Part shown: positions 8,300 to 16,957 of the stretch, in pieces | Layout: each line of letters begins with the position of its first letter | How positions within the stretch are numbered: position 1 is the first letter of the stretch | NCBI GenBank assembly: GCA_016718825.1 | Contig: JADKCL010000053.1 | Location: forward strand, 1 to 20,896 | Source: Bacteroidota bacterium | GTDB lineage: Bacteria; Bacteroidota; Bacteroidia; J057; JADKCL01 | Length of the DNA stretch: 20,896 bases | Direction: 5' to 3' | Made by a program: the position numbers and the translations under genes | The notes under the pieces: model-generated | What the model was told of the DNA's origin: nothing | Databases searched by the model: none | What the model saw: only the letters and a program-made list of their open reading frames with translations

Positions 8300-9616
8300 A
8301 TGAATAAGTTCCTCTTTTGGTCGCTTTCGGTTGCACTTGCGGGGTTTCTCTTCGGCTTTGACATTGTCGTCATTTCGGGGGCAGACAAGACCCTGCAGGT
8401 TTTATGGCATTCTCCGGACGTGTTCCACGGCTTCGTGGTGATGGGATCCGCACTTTGGGGAACGGTGATCGGTGCGATTTTCGGAGGAATTCCAACCAAT
8501 GCATTCGGCCGAAAAAATACGCTGATCGCCATCGGAATCCTGTTTTTGGTGTCATCGGTGGGTTCGGCCTTTGCGAATGATCCTTGGTTGTTCGCCTTTT
8601 TCAGACTCATCGGCGGATTGGGTATCGGTGCCTCGACGATTGCCGCCCCGGCCTACATTTCCGAGATTTCCCCGGCCAAATCCCGCGGAAGGCTCGTGGC
8701 GATGTACCAATTGAGCATTGTCACGGGCATTTTGGTGGCCTTTCTCTCCAATTATGTCTTGAATGATTCCGGACCCGACGCATGGCGTTGGATGCTGGGT
8801 GTCGGTGCATTTCCGGCGGCGGTTTACGTCATCATGATCCTGCTCGTCCCAGAAAGTCCAAGGTGGTTGGTGATGAAAGGAAGGCTTGAAGCGGCAAGGG
8901 CAGTCCTGCGAAAGGTGGATCCTCGGCTCGATTTTCAGCAATACGTTGCAAGTCTAGGTCCCGTGGAATCGAAGCAAAAGGAGAGCATTTTCTCCAGCAA
9001 ATACAGTCGCGCCACGCTGCTTGTGTTTTTCATCGCCTTCTTCAATCAGCTGTCGGGCATCAACGCATTTCTTTACTATAGCCCGCGGATCTTTGAAGGT
9101 GCTGGACTGGGGAGCGATTCCGCATTTCTAAGCAGCGTCGGGGTTGGTGTCGTCAATGTGGTTTTCACCTTAGTGGGCATGGCCTTGATCGACCGTTTGG
9201 GGCGCAAGCAACTGATGTTCATCGGTTCTGTGGGATATATTCTTTCGTTGGGATTGGTGACCCTGTCGTTCCTGCAGGGCTGGGGCGGGCTGGCCGTGGC
9301 GGTTTTCTTTTTTGTCTTTATCGCTTCCCATGCGATCGGGCAGGGAACGGTGATCTGGGTTTTCATCGCCGAACTGTTCCCGACGCACTTGCGTGCGAGT
9401 GGGCAGGCTTTCGGTTCGACCGTGCACTGGGTGCTTGCGGCACTGATTCCGTCCTTGATTCCAATGCTGTTTGAGACCGTTGGTGCCGGAGCCGTGTTTG
9501 GATTCTTCGGGGTGATGATGGTCGGACAATTGGCCTGGGTCTTCCTGAAAATGCCCGAGACCAAGGGGGAAACCTTGGAGGCCGTGAGTGCGCGGCTCTC
9601 CGAATCCGGGCGTTGA
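8300..9616 (+). CDS. MFS sugar transporter, sugar porter family
   Basis: A 438-residue inner-membrane transporter with 12 predicted helices, probably a proton-sugar symporter of the XylE/GalP/GLUT type. Diagnostic motifs appear in order: GFLFGFDIVVISGA in helix 1 (15-28), the loop 2-3 motif NAFGRK (67-72), the Arg-rich segment after helix 4 (ISPAKSRGR, 123-131), PESPRWL after helix 6 (184-190), QLSGINAFLYYSP in helix 7 (250-262), the second GRK loop (DRLGRK) and PETKGET after helix 12 (about 422-428). The length is a little under the 450-490 typical for the family, with short termini. ATG 8300 is the natural start because the first helix follows directly. The sugar cannot be fixed from sequence. 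The pentapeptide-repeat gene begins 42 bases downstream on the same strand. Confidence 0.95.
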   Translation: MNKFLFWSLSVALAGFLFGFDIVVISGADKTLQVLWHSPDVFHGFVVMGSALWGTVIGAIFGGIPTNAFGRKNTLIAIGILFLVSSVGSAFANDPWLFAFFRLIGGLGIGASTIAAPAYISEISPAKSRGRLVAMYQLSIVTGILVAFLSNYVLNDSGPDAWRWMLGVGAFPAAVYVIMILLVPESPRWLVMKGRLEAARAVLRKVDPRLDFQQYVASLGPVESKQKESIFSSKYSRATLLVFFIAFFNQLSGINAFLYYSPRIFEGAGLGSDSAFLSSVGVGVVNVVFTLVGMALIDRLGRKQLMFIGSVGYILSLGLVTLSFLQGWGGLAVAVFFFVFIASHAIGQGTVIWVFIAELFPTHLRASGQAFGSTVHWVLAALIPSLIPMLFETVGAGAVFGFFGVMMVGQLAWVFLKMPETKGETLEAVSARLSESGR

Positions 9617-9646
9617 GCATCCTGCTGGAAAGTTGGCGAAGATGGC

Positions 9647-9654
9647 TATCTTTG
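9647..9654 (+). promoter_or_regulatory. TAnnTTTG -7 element just before the pentapeptide gene
   Basis: TATCTTTG matches the Bacteroidota -7 consensus exactly, but I find no TTG at the usual 17-23 base distance upstream, and the GTG start at 9659 is only four bases later. It would imply a leaderless transcript, or it may be chance. Confidence 0.3.
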
Positions 9655-9658
9655 ATCT

Positions 9659-10948
9659 GTGAAAGGATTTCTGAAATTTCTGGTAGGCGGCATCCTCGGC
9701 GGCGTATTGGGCTGGGGTTTGGGGTATTTGCGTATCCCGATGGTGGAGAAGGACGGGTCATTTTGGGTGGGTTTTGCAGTGAGTTTGGCGATGGTTTTGT
9801 TTGTCGTCGTTGCGTTGATTGCGTGGAACAAGAATGCCCTTTTGATGAAGGTGATCGGGAAGGGTTCAGGCGGGGAGGATGCCGATTCAGCCTCCAAACC
9901 AGTCCGTACCTACGTCTGGCTCTGGGCAATCATGGCAGGATTTGTCGTGTTGGGCGGATCTGTGAGCAGTTGGATGGTGTATCGGCAGAATGGGATGCTG
10001 GGGGAGGAGATGCGAGCGTTACATCGAAGAATTTTGAATCAGACGGAGTTGGTTGAGTCGGTTCGAAGAAGCAATCAAGGATTTTTGTTGGCTAATGTTC
10101 TGGATAAGGTAGATGCGGAACTGGGAAAGAACCCAGCGAAATCACTTAGTGAAGCCGCAATTTCTAGGATTGTGGCACTGAGTTATGCTTTGAAACCTTA
10201 TCGAATTTTAGAGGGTGATACCTTGGCCATAAATCCACTTAGCCCAGAAAGGGGGCAGCTTTTATTATCCCTGGTGAATATGGAAATGGACTCATCATCG
10301 TTCAGCAAGATCAAACATAAGGCAAACTTTGAAAATGCTGATTTGCAGGGGGCAAACTTGAGTGGAAAAAACTTGAGTGGGATGAATCTTCGTCGATCTA
10401 AATTGAAAGATGCTGTTCTTGATAGTGCAAATTTGAATAACGTTGATTTGACTTATGCAAATATTTGGGGTGCCAGTTTGAAAGGAACAAGATTGATCGG
10501 AGCAGACCTTGTGAGAGCCGATTTAAGGTGGGCAGTGTTTACCGAAACAGAACTTAATGAGGCTAATTTGAATGGTGCAGACTTAGGCAATGCGCGACTC
10601 ACCAATGTTGATATGACTGGGGCAACATTTCGGTACGGAATATCTGTTGCTGCGATAATCGACCATTCCAATCTCCGAGGAGTAGATCTTCTGGTGACCA
10701 ACCTTGCTAGGTCAAGAATTACAAACACCAACCTTAGCGAATCGAATTTGAGATTAGTCAATTTTGCGGATGCGTATCTGGAATCCATTGATTTAAAAGA
10801 CACTCGTGTTGGGCAGTCGAATTGGAGTAAAGTGATCCAAGAATGGCACTATAACGGAGAACTAGATGCAACGTTGACCTACAAGATCGTCGAGGACTCC
10901 TCTAAAAGATTTGAAGCAGCATTCCTTCTCAAGCGCGAAGTACCTTGA
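9659..10948 (+). CDS. Membrane-anchored pentapeptide-repeat protein
   Basis: A 429-residue protein starting at GTG 9659 (no better start precedes the first hydrophobic segment). Three hydrophobic segments lie near residues 4-24, 36-57 and 86-108, followed by a helical linker (about 115-215). Residues 221 to about 385 are pentapeptide repeats of the A(D/N)LXX type (for example ANFENADLQGANLSG and GADLVRADL), which fold as a right-handed quadrilateral beta-helix. A non-repeat tail ends FLLKREVP. Such domains serve in scaffolding or protein interaction; only a few subgroups (such as MfpA/Qnr) have known targets, and nothing here points to them. GC content falls from about 57% near 9901-9960 to about 40% near 10141-10200, so the repeat part has different base usage from the N-terminal part. 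It converges with the lipoprotein gene, with 45 bases between the stops. Confidence 0.85.
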   Translation: MKGFLKFLVGGILGGVLGWGLGYLRIPMVEKDGSFWVGFAVSLAMVLFVVVALIAWNKNALLMKVIGKGSGGEDADSASKPVRTYVWLWAIMAGFVVLGGSVSSWMVYRQNGMLGEEMRALHRRILNQTELVESVRRSNQGFLLANVLDKVDAELGKNPAKSLSEAAISRIVALSYALKPYRILEGDTLAINPLSPERGQLLLSLVNMEMDSSSFSKIKHKANFENADLQGANLSGKNLSGMNLRRSKLKDAVLDSANLNNVDLTYANIWGASLKGTRLIGADLVRADLRWAVFTETELNEANLNGADLGNARLTNVDMTGATFRYGISVAAIIDHSNLRGVDLLVTNLARSRITNTNLSESNLRLVNFADAYLESIDLKDTRVGQSNWSKVIQEWHYNGELDATLTYKIVEDSSKRFEAAFLLKREVP

Positions 10949-10993
10949 TTTAGTTGCGAATATTTTCAAAGCTCCTTATTCCTTTTGCTTTAA

Positions 10994-11977
10994 TTAGGGT
11001 AACGAGGCCTTTGTAGTAGCGTTTATTTTTTTTGAAAACCGTAAAATGAGGTCTTCATCTGCCCTGAAGGGCGAGAATCCAATTTTAAAAGCCCAACTAT
11101 AATAACTCTGAAGATCGTTCAGGTAATCAGCCAAAAGTTGAGGTGTCCAAAAAGTGGTAGGCCTGATTTTATATTTCGCTTTCAGTTGTTTTCCGAGTTC
11201 CTGCCCCCATTCATTGTTGATCATGTCCACATAGTTATCTATTGGATTGTCTATTGGATCCGCCAGTTGATTCTCATTAAATATGCCAGAGATCAATTCT
11301 GGCATGTTTTTACGTTCATGGACGTCTGCGACAAAATCAGCAATATCTTCCGAGAAAATGGATGAAATAAATGCTTGTGCTGTTAGATGGTTAAAGGAAT
11401 TTAGATAGCCTTTTTCTGTAGAGTCCCTGTGGTCTTTGAATGGGAAACCATCTTTGCTAATGTTCCTGACGCACTGCTCAGCAATATCATAAAATGCAGG
11501 ATCTCCTTCGCCGTAGACCAATGGCAGTCTTCTTGCCAATGCAAGCACTTGCTTCAGCTCCTCCCGATTTCTGATTGAAAAGGGTGAGTGAAGAAGAAGT
11601 TCGATACGAACTCCAATACCACCTTTCTGCGCATCCGATATGTCATCTTGGCTGACTCCCTCCTTCAAAATCCCCACTACCTCTCGTCCATTGCTGCAAT
11701 GACAGACTCTGACCATCTCAGCCTTTTCTCCTCCTACTAATGGTTTTCCAGAGACCGTAAGATATTCAATTTTAACAGTCCGCCTTAACTCATCCAAAGA
11801 GCTAAATCGTGTGGCTAGCAATGCACCTGTGCCAGCTTCAATGTCCCTAATGTAATGCGATGTCTCAAGTTCATTTTGGCTGCAAGGACGTAATCCTTCA
11901 AAAAATGGATTTTCCGCTGCATACTTGCCACACGCATTGGCTAAGGATATTAGTAATACCCATACAGTTGCATTCAT
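10994..11977 (-). CDS. Putative lipoprotein of unknown function with a His/His-Glu/Asn-Asn motif domain
   Basis: Read from ATG 11975-11977 the product is 327 residues. The first 16 residues form a short signal with lipobox LANAC (Cys16); the alternative start at 12001 would add eight residues. A Cys-rich stretch VCHCSNGREVVG lies near 91-102. The C-terminal half has FNHLTAQAFISSIF (His197), ADFVADVHER (His220-Glu221) and, after a gap, DNPIDNYVDMINNEWGQELG (Asp247, Asp251, Asn254-Asn255, Gly258). This spacing of His, then His-Glu, then Asp/Asn-Asn-Gly resembles an uncharacterised domain found in Bacteroidota exported and toxin-like proteins (DUF6973-like), recognised from memory only. AT-rich codon use matches the second half of the neighbouring pentapeptide gene and differs from the GC-richer genes around, suggesting they arrived together. 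Function unknown. Confidence 0.7.
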   Translation of the reverse strand: MNATVWVLLISLANACGKYAAENPFFEGLRPCSQNELETSHYIRDIEAGTGALLATRFSSLDELRRTVKIEYLTVSGKPLVGGEKAEMVRVCHCSNGREVVGILKEGVSQDDISDAQKGGIGVRIELLLHSPFSIRNREELKQVLALARRLPLVYGEGDPAFYDIAEQCVRNISKDGFPFKDHRDSTEKGYLNSFNHLTAQAFISSIFSEDIADFVADVHERKNMPELISGIFNENQLADPIDNPIDNYVDMINNEWGQELGKQLKAKYKIRPTTFWTPQLLADYLNDLQSYYSWAFKIGFSPFRADEDLILRFSKKINATTKASLP

Positions 11978-12177
11978 TTTGATGATTCCAGAGCCCCGCA
12001 TCGTTTGGCAATAATATTCAAATAGTGCAGGACAAGCTAACTTTTAGATGAGAAATAAATGCCGCAAAAGATGTCCCAATCGTAGGAAATCGATCGGCTC
12101 CCCATTCACCTGAAACCCCACCCCGCACCCATACCCCAAAATTCCCTATTATTGATCCCCAAAGCCCTTTGCGCGAT

Positions 12178-13686
12178 ATGAAAATCCAGTCCGTCATCTT
12201 CCTTTTGCTTACCCTGCTCACCCACACAACTCTATGGTCCAAAGACTACAACATCACCCAAACAGGTGCCATCCCAGACGGCAAAACCCTTAATACCAGG
12301 GCAATACAGTCTGCGATTGATCAAGCAGCCGCCGATGGCGGCGGACGGGTCGTCATCCCGGCGGGCAAATTCCTCTCCGGAAGCATCGTCCTCAAGTCAG
12401 GCGTGGAACTCCATCTCGAGAAGAATGCCGTCCTTCTGGGAAGCACCCATCCTGAAGACTACATTCAACTGCACAACAACACCTGCGTCGGGTACAAAGC
12501 GCTTCTCCTTGCTTATGAGGCCGAAAACATCTCCCTCACCGGCAAAGGCGAACTCGACGGGCAGGGTGCTCGCCTCGCCCGGAACATCGACAGCCTCTTC
12601 TACATCGGCAAGATTGACACTGTCGCTTACGAACTCCAAGAAAGACGCCCAAAATGGTTCCTGCGACCGCAGGTGATCCAGTTCATGAATTGCAAAAACA
12701 TCCTGGTCACCGGTGTAACGGTCAAAAATTCGGCTTGTTGGGTGCAGACCTATGTGCTCTGCGAAAACCTGACCATCGACAAAATCCGCGTGGAGAGTGA
12801 CGCCTTCTGGAACAATGACGGGATCGACATCGTCGATTGCCGCAAGGTCAGGATCACCAATTGCGACATTAATTCAGCGGATGACGGCATTTGCCTCAAG
12901 TCCTACCTTGGACATATTTACTACAAGCACCCGACGATTCAGTACTGTGACAGCATCTACATCGCCAATTGCAGGATCCGGTCGAGTGCCTGCGCGGTGA
13001 AATTCGGAACGGCCTCGTTTGGAGGGTTCAAAAATGTCGTGATTGAAAACATCAAGGTTTACGACACATTTCGCTCCGCAATTGCCATCGAGATGGTCCA
13101 CGGGGGCATTTTGGAGAACATTCTGGTCCAAAACATCAAAGCCACCAACACGGGCAACGCCATTTTTGTGCGCTTGGGGCAACAGCACCGCGAACCCGGG
13201 ATCCTACGCAACGTGCTGATTCGCAACATGAAAGTCGAGGTTCCATTCGAAAGGCCGGACTATGCCTACGAACTGCGCGGCCCCGAATTGCCTTTTTTTC
13301 ACAACATTTTCCCCTCTTCGATTACTGGTCTTCCCGGATTTCCCGTCCAGAATCTGACCCTCGAAAACATCCTGATCACCTATCCTGGCCGTGGCAACTA
13401 TGCCTACGCCCACATGCCGGTTTCACGCTTGAGCGAGGTTCCCGAACAAAAAAAGCTCTACCCGGAGTTTTCCATGTTTGGCGAACTGCCGGCTTGGGGC
13501 CTCTATGTCAGGCATGTAGATGGTTTGGTCATGCGAAATGTCATCGTGAAGATCAAAAAACCCGACTATCGGCCGGCGATGGTGTTTGACGATGTGAAAG
13601 GACTGGATTTGCAGCAAGTTGAAATTCAGGGAGACGAGAAAAAAGACGTTCCCATCGTACTGAAAGACGTTGAAAAGGCGAAATAG
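12178..13686 (+). CDS. Secreted GH28 family glycoside hydrolase (polygalacturonase-like)
   Basis: A 502-residue exported enzyme. Residues 1-22 are a signal peptide (MKIQSVIFLLLTLLTHTTLW), without a lipobox Cys. NITQTGAIPDGKTLNTRAIQ, followed by a Gly-rich GGGRVVIPAGKFLSG (54-68), is the standard opening of GH28 and related parallel beta-helix pectinases. Two of the catalytic motifs are clear: NNDGID (Asp214, the NTD motif) and SADDGICLKS (Asp235-Asp236). The usual GHG His motif is replaced by VKFGTASFGG (275-284) and I find no RIK motif, so it is not a classical endopolygalacturonase; rhamnogalacturonan- or exo-acting members vary at these sites. I start at ATG 12178 because it sits directly before the signal; TTG 12169 is in frame but less likely. 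It converges with rapA, with 97 bases between the stops, and has no linked SusC/SusD. Confidence 0.88.
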   Translation: MKIQSVIFLLLTLLTHTTLWSKDYNITQTGAIPDGKTLNTRAIQSAIDQAAADGGGRVVIPAGKFLSGSIVLKSGVELHLEKNAVLLGSTHPEDYIQLHNNTCVGYKALLLAYEAENISLTGKGELDGQGARLARNIDSLFYIGKIDTVAYELQERRPKWFLRPQVIQFMNCKNILVTGVTVKNSACWVQTYVLCENLTIDKIRVESDAFWNNDGIDIVDCRKVRITNCDINSADDGICLKSYLGHIYYKHPTIQYCDSIYIANCRIRSSACAVKFGTASFGGFKNVVIENIKVYDTFRSAIAIEMVHGGILENILVQNIKATNTGNAIFVRLGQQHREPGILRNVLIRNMKVEVPFERPDYAYELRGPELPFFHNIFPSSITGLPGFPVQNLTLENILITYPGRGNYAYAHMPVSRLSEVPEQKKLYPEFSMFGELPAWGLYVRHVDGLVMRNVIVKIKKPDYRPAMVFDDVKGLDLQQVEIQGDEKKDVPIVLKDVEKAK

Positions 13687-13783
13687 AATCCAACCTAGGC
13701 CGCTGTTGGCAATCCTGTGAAACTCTTGACCCGCCGATGACAGCATTGATAGGCTCAGGAGGTTTCTTACGGGCTTCCAGGTA

Positions 13784-16612
13784 TCAAAAATTCCCTTTTT
13801 GAATGAGCTGAAGGGATTCCAATCGAATGCGTGCATCCTTGATCTTGCTTCCCAGTTCCTCGCGTTGCGCCATCGCCAAGTCGATTTCCGCTTGCCGGAC
13901 GTGATTGTTTTTTTGCTGCAAAGCCATCAACCGGTCAATCTCATGGTTCAATTCCAACTTCATCCGAATGTGCCCTTTGGAGATCTCAATTTCGGCTTCC
14001 TTCTCTGCGAATTGGGTGGCCGCTGAGAGCATGTCAGGGAAAATGCTTTCAGTAAATGATTCATTGTCAAGTAGATCGTCGATTTGTCCCGGTCGGATGT
14101 GTTGATCGATGACCTCCGCCGCATAGCTCGAAGTCACGTCTGCACCTGTATGATCCACCACAATACGAATGGGTGTACTCGGCAAGAAGCGATCGACATC
14201 CGTACCTTGCGCACCCGAACTTTCGAGCACAAAAAGCACTTCCAACAACAACGACGGCGAACCACCGACGCGCAGCAGGCCAAAACTTGCACTGCCGGTC
14301 CCCGAACCCAGCACCATATCAATCGCCCCGGTCACCATCGGATGGTCCCAAGTCAAGAACCCGACATCCTCCCGGCCCAGCGCGCGTTTGCGGTCAAAAG
14401 TCACCGACAACCCGTCATCGGGCAGTTCCGGGAAAGCAATCGCATTGCCTTGAAGGGCATTGAGCAGGTAGGTTCTGGGCGCAAGGTCCTCGACATCAAT
14501 GCCAAACTGTTCAAATACCTCCGCCATGTAGTCCTCCAACTCCGGGTCGGCGTCTGCCGCGCGAATCTGTGCGATCAGTTTTTCAGCAATTTCAGGACGG
14601 AAAGAGTTCATTTCGAGCAGGCGATCACGGCCCTCCGCTAGCCTGATCTTGAGCGCTGCGTGAAAGGCGGCAGTCTCTGCGATCAAAGCCGAAAGCTCAA
14701 CAGTCGCTTCATTCGAAGGCATTGATTCGGAGACCTCAAGCAACCGATTGACAAACATTCTTGCCATCTCGTCGCCACCTTCCAGATTGGCTTCGAATGC
14801 ATTCAAGCCCTCGTGGTACCACCGGGCAATTGCCTCCTCCGCAGTACCGGTCAAAAACGGCACGTGGATATGAATATTCTCCGATTGTCCGATCCGGTCC
14901 AGGCGCCCGATCCGTTGCTCGAGCAAATCCGGGTGCAGCGGCAAGTCAAACAAAACCAAATGGTGGGCGAACTGAAAATTCCGGCCTTCGCTGCCAATTT
15001 CGGAGCAGAGCAGGAGCCGCGCACCTTCCGCCTCTGCAAACCAAGCCGCATTCCGGTCCCGCTGCACCAAAGTAAGGTCTTCATGGAATACCCCCACCTT
15101 CAGTTTTGCGTGCTTCTGCAATTCGGCCTCCAATGCCAACACTTTTTCCTTCGTGCTGCAAATCAAGAGCACCTTTGCCGGACGGAGTTGGCGCAGCAAA
15201 CCCATCAGCCAATCCATTCGGGGATCAACTTCGAATGCAGAATCGGAATGCGTGTCATGTTCTCCGCCTTGATTCAAACCACCCGTAACTTCGTCCGAAT
15301 TCGCATTTTCTTCTCCGAATTGCTGGGATTGCGCTTTGATCGGGACGAGGTGCGCGATTCGTTTGGGAAATCCCTGCATTGCCGATCGCCGGTTGCGGAA
15401 TACCACACGACCCGGGCCGTGCCGGTCGAGCAAATCCTGAATCAGCAAGGCGCGCTGTTCCTCGGTCAAGGTTGTGGCTGCACGCTCATGGCCCACAAGC
15501 GTGGTCAGCAGGGCGGTTTCCGGCTCCGAGAGCGGTTCCGCTTGCGTCAGTTTCGTAACAAGGTCGGCCATGGTGCGATGGCCAATGGTTTCCTTTTGAA
15601 AAGCTTCGAAGTCATCGTAACGGTCAGGATCGAGCAAGCGCAACCGCGCAAAATGGCTTTCCTCGCCCAACTGCTCGGGTGTCGCGGTCAGGAGCAACAA
15701 ACCATTGGACACTTTGCCCAAATTCTCCACCAAAGCATATTCGCGACTTGGCTTGCCCGCAGACCATTGCAGGTGATGCGCCTCGTCGACCACGAGCATG
15801 TCCCAAGTTGCGGAAATGGCCTGCTGCGCTCTTTTCGGGGAATTTGCGAGCCAACCCGAACCACAGAGGATGAGTTGATCGTCGAGAAATGGATTTCCGT
15901 CAGGGGCGCCTTTTTCAGCAGAAGCACAACGCCGTTCGTCAAAAATGTGAAACCACATGTTAAACCGGCGCATGAGCTCCACAAACCATTGGTGCACAAG
16001 CGAATCCGGCACAAGAATCATCACTCTTGAAACGCGGCCCAGCAAACGCAGGCGGTGAACGATCAGGCAAGCCTCGATTGTTTTTCCCAAGCCAACCTCA
16101 TCCGACAAGAGCACGCGCGGTGCGTGGCGGGCGCTGACCTCACGGGCAATGTACAATTGATGCGGAATCAAGTCGATCCGCCCACCCAGAAACCCGTTCA
16201 CCGGCGAAATACGGCGCGCATGGTCGAATGTGAGCGTGCGTCTGCGCAACGAAAATTCGGCCGGCTTGTCAACATCGCCCGTCAACAAACGGTCTTCGGC
16301 ACCATGTTGGATGGTCATTTCCCCCAAATCCGCCTCGGAAATCACTTTCCCTTGGCCACTGTAGATGATCAATTCACCAGTTTCTTTGACCGACGCAACA
16401 ATTAAGGTGCGGCCCGATCGATCCACGATACTGTCGCCCATTTTGAAGCGCACGCGGCGCAAGGGTGCTGAATCCGTCGCATACATCCGCGTAGCACCCG
16501 ACAGCGGGAAGTGTAGCTTGACGCGCCCCTTGGCCGTTTCGATCACGACACCGATGCCGAGTTCGGGTTCAGCCATGCTGCTCCATCGTTGATCGGGGTA
16601 GAACTGTTCCAT
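13784..16612 (-). CDS. rapA: RNA polymerase-associated SNF2-type helicase RapA (HepA)
   Basis: A 942-residue protein that follows Escherichia coli RapA along its whole length. RapA is an SWI2/SNF2 ATPase that binds RNA polymerase and recycles stalled post-termination complexes. The N-terminal Tudor-like region starts FYPDQRWSSMAEPELGIGVV (4-23), parallel to the RapA opening LGQRW...ELGLGTV. Helicase motifs: SDEVGLGKT (170-178, Walker A), VVDEAHHLQWS (274-284, DEAH), LLTATPEQLG (307-316), CSEIGSEGRNFQF (536-548) and LEQRIGRLDRIGQ (564-576). The C-terminal RapA-specific domains (SVTFDRKRALGREDVGFLTWDHP, split here only by description) and a coiled-coil tail are present. Start at ATG 16610-16612, because the RapA similarity begins there; the in-frame start at 16669 would add 19 unsupported residues. 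A strong promoter lies at 16714-16744, giving a leader of about 95 bases. Confidence 0.96.
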   Translation of the reverse strand: MEQFYPDQRWSSMAEPELGIGVVIETAKGRVKLHFPLSGATRMYATDSAPLRRVRFKMGDSIVDRSGRTLIVASVKETGELIIYSGQGKVISEADLGEMTIQHGAEDRLLTGDVDKPAEFSLRRRTLTFDHARRISPVNGFLGGRIDLIPHQLYIAREVSARHAPRVLLSDEVGLGKTIEACLIVHRLRLLGRVSRVMILVPDSLVHQWFVELMRRFNMWFHIFDERRCASAEKGAPDGNPFLDDQLILCGSGWLANSPKRAQQAISATWDMLVVDEAHHLQWSAGKPSREYALVENLGKVSNGLLLLTATPEQLGEESHFARLRLLDPDRYDDFEAFQKETIGHRTMADLVTKLTQAEPLSEPETALLTTLVGHERAATTLTEEQRALLIQDLLDRHGPGRVVFRNRRSAMQGFPKRIAHLVPIKAQSQQFGEENANSDEVTGGLNQGGEHDTHSDSAFEVDPRMDWLMGLLRQLRPAKVLLICSTKEKVLALEAELQKHAKLKVGVFHEDLTLVQRDRNAAWFAEAEGARLLLCSEIGSEGRNFQFAHHLVLFDLPLHPDLLEQRIGRLDRIGQSENIHIHVPFLTGTAEEAIARWYHEGLNAFEANLEGGDEMARMFVNRLLEVSESMPSNEATVELSALIAETAAFHAALKIRLAEGRDRLLEMNSFRPEIAEKLIAQIRAADADPELEDYMAEVFEQFGIDVEDLAPRTYLLNALQGNAIAFPELPDDGLSVTFDRKRALGREDVGFLTWDHPMVTGAIDMVLGSGTGSASFGLLRVGGSPSLLLEVLFVLESSGAQGTDVDRFLPSTPIRIVVDHTGADVTSSYAAEVIDQHIRPGQIDDLLDNESFTESIFPDMLSAATQFAEKEAEIEISKGHIRMKLELNHEIDRLMALQQKNNHVRQAEIDLAMAQREELGSKIKDARIRLESLQLIQKGNF

Positions 16613-16713
16613 TTTCGTGTTTTTCTGTCGTGTCGAATGCCATTTCTCGGAGCCCAAAAACGGCCTCAACGAAGGCGCAATGGGTATTTCCGGGGTATCA
16701 ATGATCTATTCGG

Positions 16714-16744
16714 GCAAAGATAGGCCTCAAATCCGGGTTATCAA
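16714..16744 (-). promoter_or_regulatory. Bacteroidota-type promoter for rapA
   Basis: Read on the minus strand, TTG (16744-16742), exactly 19 bases, then TATCTTTGC (16722-16714). This fits the Bacteroidota primary sigma consensus (TTG, 19 bases, TAnnTTTGC) at every position. It points at rapA, and the transcript should start near 16708, about 95 bases before the ATG. Confidence 0.75.
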
Positions 16745-16917
16745 TGTGCCCGACGATGCAGGGATGGGCGCTGAATTTGGCAATTGGCCCGTGCAGGTGT
16801 GCCTCGGTCTTCACCTTGGGCAGCATTGGAAAAGGAAGAATTGCCATCTTGCCAACCAACAAATTTGGCAAAGGCGCTTCCATTTTTTCGCAGTGTCGGG
16901 GACTATCGAAAAACAAT

Positions 16918-16925
16918 TATCTTTG
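16918..16925 (+). promoter_or_regulatory. TAnnTTTG -7 element of the PEGA-like gene
   Basis: TATCTTTG matches the -7 consensus exactly and stands 32 bases before the ATG at 16958, leaving a leader of roughly 25 bases. The -33 TTG is poor; TCG at 16896-16898 is the nearest at the right distance. Confidence 0.5.
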
Positions 16926-16957
16926 TCTTCAACATTGGCCCTCATTACATTGTATCA

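Larger units (their letters stand above)
16613..16957. other. Divergent intergenic region between rapA and the PEGA-like gene
   Basis: 345 bases without a convincing gene. It holds the rapA promoter (16714-16744, minus) and the -7 element of the plus-strand gene (16918-16925). Short frames on both strands here lack coding character. Confidence 0.6.

Noticed and set aside
12038..12045. TAACTTTT as a -7 element for the GH28 gene
   Set aside because: Imperfect match, no TTG at a suitable distance, and over 130 bases from the start codon.
14813..16030. 405-codon plus-strand frame opposite rapA
   Set aside because: Antisense to the helicase core, with His/Gln/Arg-rich low-sense sequence typical of shadow frames.
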